This document shows, piece by piece, positions 24,010 through 35,889 of a stretch of DNA of 64,000 nucleotides (position 1 is its first letter; each line of letters begins with the position of its first letter). This DNA comes from Corythucha ciliata (Eukaryota > Arthropoda > Insecta > Hemiptera > Tingidae), in the NCBI GenBank assembly GCA_038030265.1, contig CM075938.1, forward strand, positions 42,835,189-42,899,188, given 5' to 3'. The notes under the pieces are model-generated. The model did not search any database. It worked only from the letters and a program-made list of their open reading frames with translations, and was not told the origin of the DNA. The position numbers were made by a program, and so were the translations under genes.

Positions 24010-27000
24010 GGTGGAATTGGGCTTTTAATGGGAAAATGTTAAGTTTTAGTGCTTAAATCAGTCAGTTTGATTGACCGATAAACGTTTTCCAAGTGTAGCT
24101 GGTTTCGAGCCACGCTTGACCCGTTCTACAGCTTTGCCTTTGCTCCCTATAGCTGATGCCTATAGCCTGAATGAAATTCAGGGCACGGATCCGATCAATT
24201 TCCCATTTTTCAATTCATCACGATTCACTCCTCTCATGCACTCGACCGATTCCGTTCGCCTGATGTGGTGTAAGTACATTTTGTTTTCGTCATACCTCAT
24301 TCAGAGCACTCTTGAAAGTGGCCCCACTTTAGTCAATTTTCTTTTATTTCGCATAGTAACCTGGAAAAAGCGGTAAAAACGCAAGTCCTAGTCTATCTTG
24401 CATAAAAAACCCTCGATTACCAGTGGTGAGGGGGTGGAAGGACCCGGCATCATGAACGATCTATCTAATTAGGCCCGCCTCAGCCTCTCTTTATTTCTCG
24501 CTGCGCCTTTCTTACTCACTCAGTCTCATTGTAACTACAGGCGGCTCTTCTTGTCCTAAAGAAAACGATCACGCAATTGGGAGAATTCGAGGGTGGTCTA
24601 TCGCTCCCCAACCACTCCCTCTGTCATCAAACCCCGCCGCGCCGTTCAATGCTTTCCGGGAAGAAACATGGTAGCGTAACTCCTCCCATTTAGTTCGTTA
24701 ATTATTTATTACTACGGTTTGTATAGTTGGTTTCCTAGTTATTCGAATGGGTGAAAAAAATGATATTGTGCATGTAATTCGAGTAATTCGAACGGGGAGG
24801 AGGGGGCAACGATTGAACAGACCCTACTCCGGCTTATTTCCGTGCCACTGAGACTTAGTGAAATCGAATACAAGGGTCTCTATATTGGAAGGAACCCGCC
24901 TCTATCAGAATGTCTCGAATCCTCCAAACAGCAAACGCAGAAACTGCTTGGCCCAGGAAGAGCCGACATCGTTACTCATAATCATAATCGTAATGGTATC
25001 GTCGCTACTCGCTAATCCGTTACATAAAAACTTAACCCCCTGATGACTCGTTGACTTGTTATAGCCACGCATTAGCGGAAGTAACCGTTACTCGTTAATT
25101 TTCCTGAAATCATTCAGTGTTTGGCAAAATTACCACACATGATAAGGGGACCGAAACCCTGATATTTTCCTCGTTAAACGGGTTACTCGTGATTTCACGC
25201 GAAAACACAATTTTTTCGTCGCTAATAGTCAGCTCCACGATCGAACGATCTCTTGTTTGGTGCGCTATTTAGAGCCAGATAAGCGTAAATATCAATAAGG
25301 GGTAAATTTCCATGTTCGGGCTAAAAATGAAATTTCAGGAGGAAATCTTCTCCTCTCGCCATATACTTGCCTCCCCCCGGCAATCACCGGGCGAGTTTTG
25401 AGGTTACGGCCCTCCTAAGATGGGCCGATTGCAGAGGTAAATGTAATCAGTTTCCATGGTAAGGCTCTATAATTGCCTACGAGTACTGACAGTCACCATT
25501 TATGTTCCTTCCCCCATATGCGGATCAAATAGATTTGATATCTCTCATTCACTGCTCCGGTCGTGTAGGCTACGCTCACCAGCCAATCTTTAAAGGACCA
25601 CATAATGGCGGATATTGTCAGTGCCTGTGCAACTGAAGGTTCTCTATCCGTGGCGATCAAATTGCCCGGATTTTTAGCGATGGAATGAATTAGTCATTAT
25701 ATCCGTTCCGGCCGTATCAAGTGAGGGAAGGGGGATAAATTGTGAAAATAATCAGTTTCCAGGGAATTTCGGAACGAGTCATCACGAGTCTTTGGAGTCG
25801 ATTACGACTTTCAACGTTAAAAATGCGGTTCCCTAGGCCGAAATACCAAATCTGCGGCGAATTTGAAAGTTTTTTTGGTACAGATGAATGTCGGGGGGCA
25901 AACTTTGAAGTTTGGTGTTCTAGATCAAATCTCGCTGGTCGAATAAGTGTCTCCGGGGCTAAAATACACCAGTAGTGATTAAGCCAATTGCATTCTGCGG
26001 CTTGTCTACTTTCGCTGACCGGTTCGTCAGTTCCGGTGTTTTAATAATTGCCAATTTCCGAATTTTTTTGGGTACAATGGATAGTTTCCAATAAAAACGT
26101 TCATTCGCGAAACACTTGAGGATCACTTCTATAGCCATCCACTGGAGCTCGACAGGCCTCTAGAGAGCCCTCTGGGAACCGAGGAAGAGCCTCGACCCAC
26201 CCGGAGCCCTCCCGATAGGCCGCTACAGTGTCAATAAAATGGACCAAAACCGACGACGTCTCTTTTAGGAGAACCGGCCACCTCCCAGTTATACGTTTTG
26301 CCGTGAACCGGGGGGCCTTGTCACATTTTGTAGGATGGTCCAGGGGACTCATAAACCGCGTAGGCCATACTCAGTTCAGGGAATCACCTCTCACCTCACA
26401 GAAAGGGTATAGTGTTTGAAGACAAAAATTTGACCTGTAAGCAGTGTTTTAACCCCTGCTAATAACATTATCCCTTCACCCCGCCCCACCAACAGAATCC
26501 AAGAACTGAGACTAACATATAGCCCCTGAAACTGGAAAATTCGCTTCTACGGTCTTCTTTTTTGGTTCAAAAATGGGCTCTTTAGCCTCAGTTACTGGTC
26601 TTCAGCACTATGAGAACGGGCCAATTTTCCCCAGAAATCCACAAATCAATTTCGATTCCATGTAACGTTTAGCAAATATCAGTACAGGTGGTTTGTTTTA
26701 GGGGTAGCCTTACGATTCTCTGTACTGCCACAAACTCACGTGGCTATCCGCCCCCCTCCCATAATTGGGCGACTGAGAAATGTCCTTAGACGCCTTAGAA
26801 ATGATTGTGTAAATGACGGCGGGGTGTTACGGAATTTTCGGTGTGTTCACCCTGAGGAATTCTTTATTTTTTGGGTTCTCGTGTCGAAATACTGTCGGGT
26901 ATCAGCTAAATTGTATCCGTTCTTGAAAAAACTCCCTCCTACATCAAAATATTAATTTTTTCGGCATCAAAATTGCTAAATGCGATGATTTAGCTTTATA

Positions 27001-29230
27001 TAGGAATCGACTATCGACCACCTTATTGACCATTTTTCACAGTAGAAACTCTCTGTTTGATCTTGACACCGTGAATTGCACCATTTGTACTAGAAAAAAC
27101 TGTCTGTCCCTCTCCAGAATCAATTTTGCCAAATTCAAAAGGATCAAAAAATGTCAAGCCCCAGAGTCTTTACTAGCCCCGGTCGTACTACTAATTTTAT
27201 AAAGTTAATTTAAAATTCGAGAAAAGTCAAAATTGAAATTCGGACTCTGCTGGGCTTGTCTCAAGACTATAAAGTTTCATAGGAGACCATAAAAAAATGA
27301 AATATTCCAAATACTTTTCGTGTAAAACGGTGATGGGACAATGGGCGAGGGATAGAACTTGTATATATGCCCCTAGAAAATCCTGGTTCCAATCTCCTAT
27401 AACCATGAAATAAATACAAACTCGGCCGCGCTTGATAATTTTCATGAATACTGAGCTTATTTCAATACGTTTCTGTTTAGAAAACTGTCCCAACCAAAAT
27501 ATTTGTGCATGACGAATAATTTTGGCAATCCTTTAGATGCAGCCCCCCCCCCTCCGCTGTGTTTGATCATTCCACTTCCGGCTCATTTCAATTAACTGAT
27601 AGTTTTATTTCAATTAACTGATCGTTAATTATTTGACTAGTCGTTTCAGACACTGTAAAAACCTTTATTGATTCTGTTCGAAGACGAGACAATTTGTTTT
27701 GAAAGGCTGAGCGATGGTAGATATAATAAGCAAAGATGCCCCACTCCCCATTCCCACTACATCAAGAGGAAAGCTATCACCCCCCATAGAGAGCCCACTT
27801 CGGGGCGCCACTACAGTCAATCTACCTGACCCATTACCCATTCTCACCCATCTCATACCCATTGATACCCATTCTCATTTCATCTCTTTTTAATTTTTTA
27901 ATACCGTCGGCAAAAAAAAAGGAATCTTTCTAGATGAGGAAAGGAAATATTAATTTATTAATATTATTATTATTTAAAATGGTCACGTTTACAATTCAAA
28001 GGAGGGGTTTAATTGAACGTAATTAACCGCGGGAGACTATTTACTTTTCAAGAGCATATATCACTAAGCCACTTGTCATAAATCGACGCTGGAACGAGCC
28101 CAGAATCGGTGGGTCGGCTCTTTTTTTCTTTTTGTCAGAGAAGTATACATCCTACCTATATGTATAGCCTTCAAAATAAAAAGACACACACACAAAAAAA
28201 GGAAGGTTTAACTTTTACAAATTATTTTAATTTAAAACATTCACCCTGCGGCGAGGAATGAATCCAACACTATAAATTAATTTACTTTTTCGTGCTGTTG
28301 AATAACAGGGTGATTTTTCTTTTACGTTTTGCGATATTCCTCAATTAAAAAAGGGCCGCTTCGCTCCAAAGTTTCCTTTGAAGAAGGCACTCGAATTTTT
28401 TTTTCTTGGTTATAACAAATTAAAGTTAATTAAACAAATGCACGTTTTTTATTCTTTTTCTATAAAATGACAAACATGAACTGTGTGCAACGGAAGGGAC
28501 AGTCTCTCACTCAAAGGTATATAGGACACCTCCAATTGCGGATGTGGGCTGTGTAGGTTTTTTGCGTTCTAATTGATGCTATCTCGCAGAAAACTGGAAA
28601 ATTTATTCGTGGCTGAAGGAGCATAATATGCAGGTTGCTATTTATTACAATTGTCGGCGTTATAAAAAAGTCGCGAACGTTTAGTTGAATATTTAATTCA
28701 AAAGTGAGCACATAATATATGTATATTCAATAGAATGGTGAGGTGGAAGGGTCATGGTGGTGTGGAGGGAACGAAACAAGCGAAATAGGTCCAACTGTAG
28801 TGAGTTTTAGCATCCGTTGAATTAAATTAACGCAAACGTTAAATCAATCGAAAGAAAACCGACCGAAATAAAAGAAGAGCAGGATTACTTCTACAGGGCA
28901 AAAGAAGTGCTTATATGTATATGTACATGAAGTTCTGCACTACAGTAATCCGCGATGCGGTCGCTTTACGTTGGTGTTTGACGAGAAAATTGGACATGGC
29001 GGTATCCGTACAAATACAAATAAAAACCAAAAAATTTAAAAAGATAGTCCAGTCTATAAGAGCAGATTTTATTGTTCCAACTGTCATTAGAGTGTTACTA
29101 TTAATAACGTAAGAAGGATTTACTGTTCGGAAACAAAACATTTTGCTAGTGTTGGGAAAGTGGGAGTGCATTATCTATATTCATAAGAATGATATTGTTT
29201 TATTATAATTTTCACAATTCGCGAGGAAGC
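24010..29230. other. Gene-poor stretch
   Basis: No supported gene. An 83-codon minus frame at 26,101-26,352 lies in locally GC-rich sequence and may be a retroelement scrap, but I cannot identify it. At 27,825-27,885 there are several ACCCATT-type heptamers, and 27,578-27,624 has a short direct repeat TTTCAATTAACTGAT. Homeodomain-type ATTAATTA cores are frequent at 27,940-28,460. Nothing here is firm. Confidence 0.35.
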
Positions 29231-29238
29231 TTTGATTT

Positions 29239-29338
29239 TTTTTTTTTTTTTTTTTTCTGTTCTTCGGTTTTTTAAAATTGAACTACAACGAGTCGGTAGG
29301 GCGGCTTCGGCCACCCGACTTCTAGAAGCCCAATTCCC
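29239..29338 (-). pseudogene. 3' end of a poly(A)-tailed retroposed sequence
   Basis: Read on the minus strand, this piece continues the sequence at 30,127-30,280 and ends in an A-tract (T-run on plus, about 29,239-29,258). The two pieces are separated by the R1-type fragment at 29,339-30,126. A terminal poly(A) suggests reverse transcription of an RNA. Confidence 0.5.
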
Positions 29339-30126
29339 CTGTGCTGCTGATCTCCTTAAGATGTGGCCAGTACCTAGACCGTTGCCGGCCCTTACCTGGC
29401 CTGTACCCCATCTTTGGCCCGGACTCCCCAGCAGAGTCGGTTCCATCACTCAGCTCGACCCGTTAGCCGCGACTGGTGGCCAGCCAGTCGCGCCCGAGAG
29501 GCACCACGTGGAGGTGGGTCTTTCAGAGCTGAGGATGCTGGCTTGCGCCATGGACCGAAACCGGGCAGGGAAGGTGCCCCTGCCCGGGTTGCCCGAGTAG
29601 GGAAGGTGCCCCTACTCGGGCATTGCCGGTCCCAGTCCCCTGCGCTTCAACCAGGAACGCGAGAAGACAAGGAGTCGGCCGTACGCCCGCCGGTCTCTGA
29701 CGAGAGCCGAATCGTCCGGCGGGCCATTCCTACCCCATACCGCCCGCCGCAGATCCCCGTGGAGGCTGCAGCGACGAAGCACATGGTCGGCGGTCTCCTC
29801 CTGGACGCCACAAGGGCATATTGGAGAGTCCCGCCGCCGGAAGAACCACAACTTGGCGTTGAAAGAGCCATGCCCCGTCAGGATAGAAGTGGCGGGGTGC
29901 TCAAGGGTAAACCACTTGGCTGCCGCCAGTCTCGTCCGAACATCGGGCACGAACCCGAACAAACGCCTACCCGTTGGACTGCTAGCCCAACGCGCCTGCC
30001 AAGCCTCGACGACTAGGTCATCGAGGAGGCGGATGTCCCAAGCGGCCCCCCATTCATCGGCCACAATACCAATGCGCTCTGCCCAGTCTTCAAGGCACCG
30101 TACCAAGCCCAAGTTTCCCTGGGCGA
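29339..30126 (-). pseudogene. R1-type non-LTR retrotransposon, 3' fragment
   Basis: This is the 3' end of ORF2 plus the 3' UTR of the same family as the element at 58,016-61,948. On the minus strand the frame runs from GNLGLVRCLEDWAERIGIV through LLDDLVVEAWQARWASS. It then reaches a zinc-binding block CPCGVQEETADHVLRRC, the CCHC motif usual after the RT of R1-clade ORF2, and ends at GLGPAMPE and a stop. The body is 788 bp, 5'-truncated, and flanked by an exact 15-bp duplication AGAAGCCCAATTCCC (29,324-29,338 and 30,127-30,141). It retains about 90 codons, including the zinc motif, that are deleted in the 58-kb copy. Confidence 0.88.
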
Positions 30127-30280
30127 AGAAGCCCAATTCCCAATTCTGCGGTGACGGTCTTTTTTTTCTGAGATGGATGCTCTGACGCCCTGTAATGCTG
30201 GGTATGCATGTCGACTGTCGAGGTCTCTCCATCCATCTTGCCTGTCTCGCACAACTCACAGTACGGATATTGCTTCACAC
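30127..30280 (-). pseudogene. Zinc-finger-like fragment, host of the R1 insertion
   Basis: The minus-strand frame reads YCELCETGKMDGETSTVDMH and then TQHYRASEHPSQKK. A C-x2-C ... H-x(n)-H spacing of this kind resembles U1-type C2H2 fingers (here CELC with later His residues), but I cannot name the parent gene. With the poly(A)-ended piece at 29,239-29,338 it forms one segment interrupted by the retrotransposon. It is probably a processed pseudogene or the 3' end of an unknown retroelement. Confidence 0.4.
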
Positions 30281-30955
30281 CAACAGTGGCGTAGGTAGGA
30301 ATTTGTCCTAGGGGGGGGGATCAGATTGAAATCTCGTTGAGGTGAGGGGAGGGGGTTATTTCACATTTTAGCCATCATTCCACCCAGCCTGCGCAGGACA
30401 TCTTTCTGGCCCCACCATAGCCTTGCCCGAGAACAAAATTACTATTAAAGACTGATTCATCCAGACATTCCAGAATTTCATTTTCGATAAATCGTACCGT
30501 TATGGAATAAGTAGAGTAGAGGCTAGTCTACTAGTCTCATGAAGTTCTCCCGGATGCAGATCGACGAAGTCGATGATACGAGTGCAAATGCACAACGCCC
30601 ACTTTTACCCAATTTAAGGGACAGTGGTGGCCACTCAATGATGTTGGGAAGGAAACCGCGTACATTGGTCTATTGAGCATATCTCCACGGGACTCATACT
30701 TTCGGCTCAAATCGAAATACTCAGAAAAAATGACTCTAAAACTCTCAGTTGGGCGATTTTTAGAGGAAATGGCCAACATTTAGAAATGGATGAAACCGCG
30801 TATCGTGGGGTCACTCGCGGACCTACACCTATCGGGGCCCAATCGCGGAAATCTCTAAGAGACTCCTAAGTCTCCGTATGAACAAGACATATAATTAATA
30901 TAAGCTCAGGAATCAATCGACCATGAAGGGCAAAACAAAAACGACACTTTTATCG

Positions 30956-31002
30956 AGTTGCGACGTTTCGACGGTGGAATTTCTCCGTCCTCCTCAGGCT
31001 TC
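30956..31002 (-). ncRNA. Hammerhead-like motif, left arm of TTAA foldback
   Basis: The minus strand reads CTGAGGA, an extra G, stem II GACGG...CCGTC (5 bp, 10-base loop), GAAA, palindromic ACGT, C17. It is the mirror of the plus copy at 31,408-31,454 and has the same weak stem I. Confidence 0.5.
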
Positions 31003-31407
31003 AAAACATGTATTTTCTATATTCAATCCACATAGACCGTGTCAGCATCTAACCATGTTAACGTGCCACCCTAGTAACATTAACAAATTCATCCCAATTA
31101 TATAGGAACTCGTTATATATATTCTATAGTTGCTAATGGTAACTAGTTGTACACTCCGTCAAGACTCATCAAATTTGTCAACACAAAAATAAATTAATTA
31201 ATAAATATATGTGTTTTTTTAAATATATTTTAATTTGTTTTTGTGTTGACTTAGTACAACTAGTTACCATTAGCAACTATAGAATATATGTATATAACGA
31301 GTTCCTATATAATTGGGATGAATTTGTTAATGTTACTAGGGTGGCACGTTAACGTGGTTAGATGCTGACACGGTCTATGTGGATCGAATATAGAAAATAC
31401 ATGTTTT

Positions 31408-31454
31408 GAAGCCTGAGGAGGACGGAGAAATTCCACCGTCGAAACGTCGCAACT
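31408..31454 (+). ncRNA. Hammerhead-like motif, right arm of TTAA foldback
   Basis: The core CTGAGGA fits CUGANGA. Stem II is GACGG/CCGTC with five Watson-Crick pairs. GAAA is followed by the palindrome ACGT and C17, giving GAAACGTC. Stem I next to the core has only two pairs (GC/GC), then an internal loop. A GATAAAA follows. A 4-base palindromic stem III cannot form a normal hairpin, but in newt satellite hammerheads such stems pair between two molecules. Activity is uncertain. Confidence 0.5.
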
Positions 31455-31574
31455 CGATAAAAGTGTCGTTTTTGTTTTGCCCTTCATGGTCGATTGATTC
31501 CTGAGCTTATATTAAAAATAATTAAGGGCGTTATAGCGTTCAATAAATTTGTAAGACATATAATTTTAACTTAT

Positions 31575-32830
31575 AGCCTTTTCCTTATTTTAGCCACGAA
31601 TTACCGCTATTTCACCTTTTCTATCCGCCAATTAGCGCTTTATGACCAGTTCAAGTCGAGAATTTATCAATTTTAGCCATGAATGAGTGCTTTTTGTCAA
31701 CTTTACCCGCAAATCAGCGCTTATTTTCTCAATTGTGACCGAGTTTATCGTTCTTCTCAATTTCAGCCGCGGATTAGCTGTTTTGCCCCCCCCCCTCCCA
31801 TAACCATGAATTGCGCATTTTCTTGACTTCAGGAGCAAAGTAGCGATTTTATCCCGTGAGCGAGCTTCTTAATTTTCCACGAGTTTTGGAGCGTTCCTCA
31901 ATTTTAGCAGCAAATTAGCAATTTTTTCAATTTCTTAGCAGGAGATTAGCACTATTCTTAGTGTTAGCTGAAAATTAGAGTTGTTTAAAGGAGGTTTCCT
32001 CAATATTAGCCGCGAAATAGAGGGGTTTTCATAAATTAGGATTTTTTTGGTTCACCATATATGCTATGCATGAGCGGTCTTTCTCAGTTTTACCCGCGCA
32101 TTAGCAGTTTTTACCCATTGCCATGAATTCGAGCTTTTTCTCAATTTCTGCCTCAAAAGTTGGATTCAGAAGCCGCGAATGACGTATTTATTCAGTTTTA
32201 ACGCAAATTAGAATGTTTCTCAACTTTAGCCGCGAATTATCACTTTTTATGAATTCAGGCTTAAAATTAACTTTTAAAATCTCTTAATTTTGGCCAGACT
32301 AGGTAATTATTTATTTTCTAAATATTGCCCGCAAATTAGCGGTTTTTCACTTTTTAGCACCGCATTAGCAATTTTATATTACTTTTAGGTGTAGCATATT
32401 ACTTATTGTCAGTTCTAGCCTGTGAATCAGCGTTGTCTTTACTTATAACCATGCATGAATTGGCGCTTTTTCTAAATTTTAGCTGCCGTAGCGTTTCCAA
32501 CCCGTGCATTACCGTCTTTTCTCAATATTTGCCAAGAATTGGCGTTTTTCTCAATTTAAGCTGCAAATTAGCCATTTTTCCATTTCTAGCTAAGAATTAG
32601 CTCTTTTCCCCAATTTGAACTGAAAATTAGCGTTTTTCTCAAATTTAGCTGCGCTAATTAGTGATTTTCTTCAATCTTAGCTACGAATTAGTGATTTAAT
32701 CATTTGCATCCGCGAATTAACGTTTTTCCTCACCTATTTCCGCAAATTGCAAATTAGCTATTTCTCCCAATTTTAGCTGTGGAATAGCGTTTTACGCTAA
32801 TTTTGCGGCATTTTGTGGGATTTAGCATCT
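31575..32830 (+). repeat. 30-bp minisatellite, plus orientation
   Basis: Over 1.2 kb of diverged units such as CTCAATTTTAGCCGCGAATT and TTAGCGGTTTTTCAC. It continues beyond the retrotransposon remnant at 32,850-34,240, so that element probably inserted into one array spanning 31,575-35,710. Confidence 0.75.
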
Positions 32831-32849
32831 TTCCCTTTTTTATACGCGA

Positions 32850-34240
32850 AAGGGCTCGTTAGGGCTTCCCATTTCTTATACCTCGACACTCTAAGCTTGA
32901 GCTGCAGCCAAGGGATTCCAGAGCATCCTTCTTTGAACCTCTCTCCGAGCAGCGCACTGCGTTACTGGAATCGTTGGTTGGGGCAACTCGGGGACTCCTT
33001 TGACAAGTGGTCAGCCGTTTCATTGCGCCGCTCAGGCCACAGTCGGAGGACACCCAGTGGAGTGCTAGCTGCAGCGCGTCGGCCAGTAATCTACATTCTA
33101 GGAGGCCGCACCTTGACTAGGTCCTGTCACCGCAGTGATCGCAGCTTGAGAGTCCACCAGAATCACACTATATCAGGGGGCCGCTCAATCTTCAGACATT
33201 CTGCTGGGCCAGCTGAATAGCATTCACTTCGCCATCAAAGTTTGTGGCAATGACTCCAACAGGCGTTCTTATCTAGAAGGATGTATACGGTATACCCTTG
33301 TTCCAGCGTTTTTCGTGGCGTCCTTAGCCGAGCCGCACACTCAACCAGAGCAGTCATCCATATATTAGCTCGGAGATTGATGACTGTCCCTTTTTGTCTT
33401 CCCTGATCAGGCTTTAATCTACTGTCCACCGTACGGAGTGGATGCCGCTTTTTCAGATCGAAAAATTGCTCCCGGGGGCGAAGGGCAATACCATGCTTTT
33501 GTTCAAGGGCCTCCACTGTAGAGAAAAAATTGTTTTACGTGCGATACCACCTCCTCTCTCCGCCAGCATAGCTCATTAAGTCTAAGGAGTCTATCCTTCA
33601 TGGCAATAGCTGCAGTTCCTCTACAAACAGCCAGTTTGCTCAATCTCCGCTTGTGATTCCATTGATGTGATAGGTGTCGATTGTGGAGCGCCAGTCATAA
33701 TAAAGTCTCATTCAGCATTTTGTCAAGCTTGGACGCTTGTCAAGCACGGCTCAACCCACAGACCAAACGCACGGCTCTCTTCTGAAGCCGAAAAATTCTC
33801 GTGGCATGGGAGATGTTCCCCCACAGTAGGACACCATATTGCAGCAAACATTGGAACATGCTGTAGTATGCTCCTAGAAGACACTCGGAGTGGACGCACG
33901 ACAAATAGGTGACGTCAAAGGCCATCTTAAAGTCAACAAAGACGGCCAGCGCACTTTGTTTTCGTTGAAACCCATTTTTAACGCTCTCTGCCAGGTGTAT
34001 TATACGTGTTCCATGGTACTCCTGTGTGCTCTGAAACCTGCTTGTGTGTTTGACAGCACGTTATATGCTTGTCCAGAAACACGTGCAAGCGAGACAGGAC
34101 CATTCTTTCTGCCAACTTGCAAAGAATGCAATTGGGAGATAACTTTCCGGCTGATCTGGGCTCTTGCCTTTATTCAGAATCCGGATAATCTCTGCGCACT
34201 CGCAGTACGAAGCGTTAAATTATGGCTCTCTCTCAATACG
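32850..34240 (-). pseudogene. Decayed non-LTR retrotransposon (RT plus RNase H)
   Basis: The minus strand, read from 34,240 downward, gives in shifting frames ILNKGKSPDQPESYLPIAFF (RT finger motif). QAGFRAHRSTMEHV and LAVFVDFKMAFDV (motif A) follow. After that it jumps to AYYSMFQCLLQYGVLLWGN and IFRLQKRAVRLVCGL, the segment after the RT. Motifs B and C are therefore missing through an internal deletion near 33,870-33,930. Further down (33,040-33,330) degraded RNase-H-like sequence is visible, including VDSQAAITAVT-like residues. Frameshifts and stops are numerous. The clade is an RNase-H-bearing Jockey/I-type relative; precise placement is not possible by eye. Confidence 0.75.
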
Positions 34241-34279
34241 GGTAAACCACAAAGTTGCCTCCAGAAAACTCGAATTCGA

Positions 34280-35710
34280 ATCCGCGAGTGAACAATTTGT
34301 CTCAATTTTAACATCGAATAAGAGTATTTTATCAATTTTACTATGAGAATGAGCGTTTTTTCTCAAATTTAACCGCGAATTAGCTAGGGATGAAACGGGT
34401 TCCGGTCTTTAATCCGGAGTAGGGGCAACACCGTTGTTACCCCACTTTTGGATCGGATGTAACCGTGCTGTAAATTTCTTCCCTTCAAAAGCGAAGCATT
34501 TTTTGGTTGAATAGCCCACAAAATGCATACATAGAGCTTGTGAGCCAAGGATTATCACTTTTGTATACTTCATTTCGAATTATTATTTCGTGAACGTTTT
34601 CCAGCGATATTTTATTTAAGACTCAAAATAAAATCGGTCCTTTTCGGTCCGGTCCAAGTCCTTTTTTTTCGGTCCGGTCCGGTCTTCGGATCGTTCCGGT
34701 TCAGACGTTATCAATTTTCGGTCCGGTCTTTTTCGAAAGACCGGACAGGACCGAACCGATTTCATCCCTAGAATTAGCAATTTTTCTTCATTTTAGCCTT
34801 GAATTAGCGCCTGCGAACTATCGTTATCTTCCATTTCAGTCTCGAGAATTAGCGCTTTTTACGAACTTTGGCTGCGAATTAGCGTTTTTCTCAGTTGTAG
34901 CCACATAGCACCGTTTTTCTACATTTTAACCGCAAACTGGCACTTCTCTTCATTTTACCCAGGAGTATAAGTATGCCCCTTGTTTCCCTTTTACCTCGTT
35001 AATTAGTGTTTTTTTCAAAATTGTAGCCGGGAATTAACACTTTTCCCAAACATTGGCCGCGAATTAGCGCTATTTCTCATTTTTATCCGCGAAATAGCGT
35101 TTTTCTCAATTTTGCCAGCAAATGCGGGGTTTTTGTTTCGGTGGTGAATTAGCACTTTTCCTCAATTTTAGCCGCGAGTTCGCGCTTTTCCTCAATTTCA
35201 TCTGCAAATTAGAGTTTTTTTTTTTGCAATTTCATCTACGAATGAACACTTTTTCTCAATTTTGTGCGCGAATTAGCAGTAGGTACTTTTTCAAACTTAG
35301 CCCGCAAGTCAGCCATTTTTACACAGTTTGGCCGTGAATTAGCGTTTGTTTTAATTTTTGGTGCAAATTAGTGATTTCCATTACGCAGGAATTAGCGCTT
35401 TAGAAAAACTTTTAGCCACGCACTGGTCTCAAAATAAGCTGCACAATAGCGTGCGCCTTCTCAAGTTTAGCCGCCTTAGGACCAACGCCTTGAGAAGGGG
35501 CTTAGCGTAGGTATTTTCTCTATTTTTGCCGCGAAGTTGCCCCTAGAAGCTACGAATTAGTTGTTTTTTTTCAATTCAAGTGGGGACCAGCTAGCTTTCA
35601 GCATGGCGAATTACGCTTTTCCTCAATTATTTACATATTAATTATTTATTGAATTTTCCTATTTCAGCGTGAAATGAAAACTTTTTCTCAAACGGTAGCC
35701 GCGTAAAGAC
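34280..35710 (+). repeat. 30-bp minisatellite, plus orientation
   Basis: The best-preserved block, with units such as CTCAATTTTAGCCGCGAGTT and GCCGCGAATTAGCGCTATTT. The hAT MITE at 34,385-34,770 interrupts a unit, and the 8-bp duplication GAATTAGC is itself part of the unit. Confidence 0.8.
34385..34770. mobile_element. 386-bp hAT MITE in the minisatellite
   Basis: Ends TAGGGATGAAA and TTTCATCCCTA are inverted copies, each followed inward by GGTCCGGTC-rich sequence. An exact 8-bp duplication GAATTAGC flanks it (34,377-34,384 and 34,771-34,778). TAG-starting ends plus an 8-bp duplication indicate hAT. No coding capacity. Confidence 0.9.
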
Positions 35711-35889
35711 CTTCAGAAACTGGGCATTATTGCATTTTCATACTTTTAGATGGGGTCTTTGTCCAAGAACCTCGCTACGGACTTCAATTGGCTACTCTGG
35801 AGTCGAGTAAACTCGTTAAAAACCTACGAAATTCCTATTTCGGTGCTGACGATCCCTTATAGTGTTATATGTAGAGGCAGTGGCTGGAA

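Larger units (their letters stand above)
30899..31511. mobile_element. 613-bp foldback with TTAA duplication
   Basis: Inverted arms of about 290 bases start TATAAGCTCAGGAATCAATC. TTAA flanks both ends (30,895-30,898 and 31,512-31,515). Identical mirrored 60-codon frames at 30,923 (plus) and 31,487 (minus) are by-products of the palindrome, not genes. Each arm holds a hammerhead-like motif near its outer third. The TTAA duplication suggests piggyBac-type mobilisation. Confidence 0.8.

Noticed and set aside
27825..27885. Telomere-like repeats (ACCCATT)
   Set aside because: Irregular and few copies, and not the arthropod TTAGG repeat.
29414..30016. A 200-codon plus-strand open frame
   Set aside because: It is the antisense shadow of the GC-rich R1-type ORF2 fragment on minus.
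30923..31487. Identical 60-codon proteins on both strands
   Set aside because: They are mirror images created by the inverted repeat and have no independent coding evidence.
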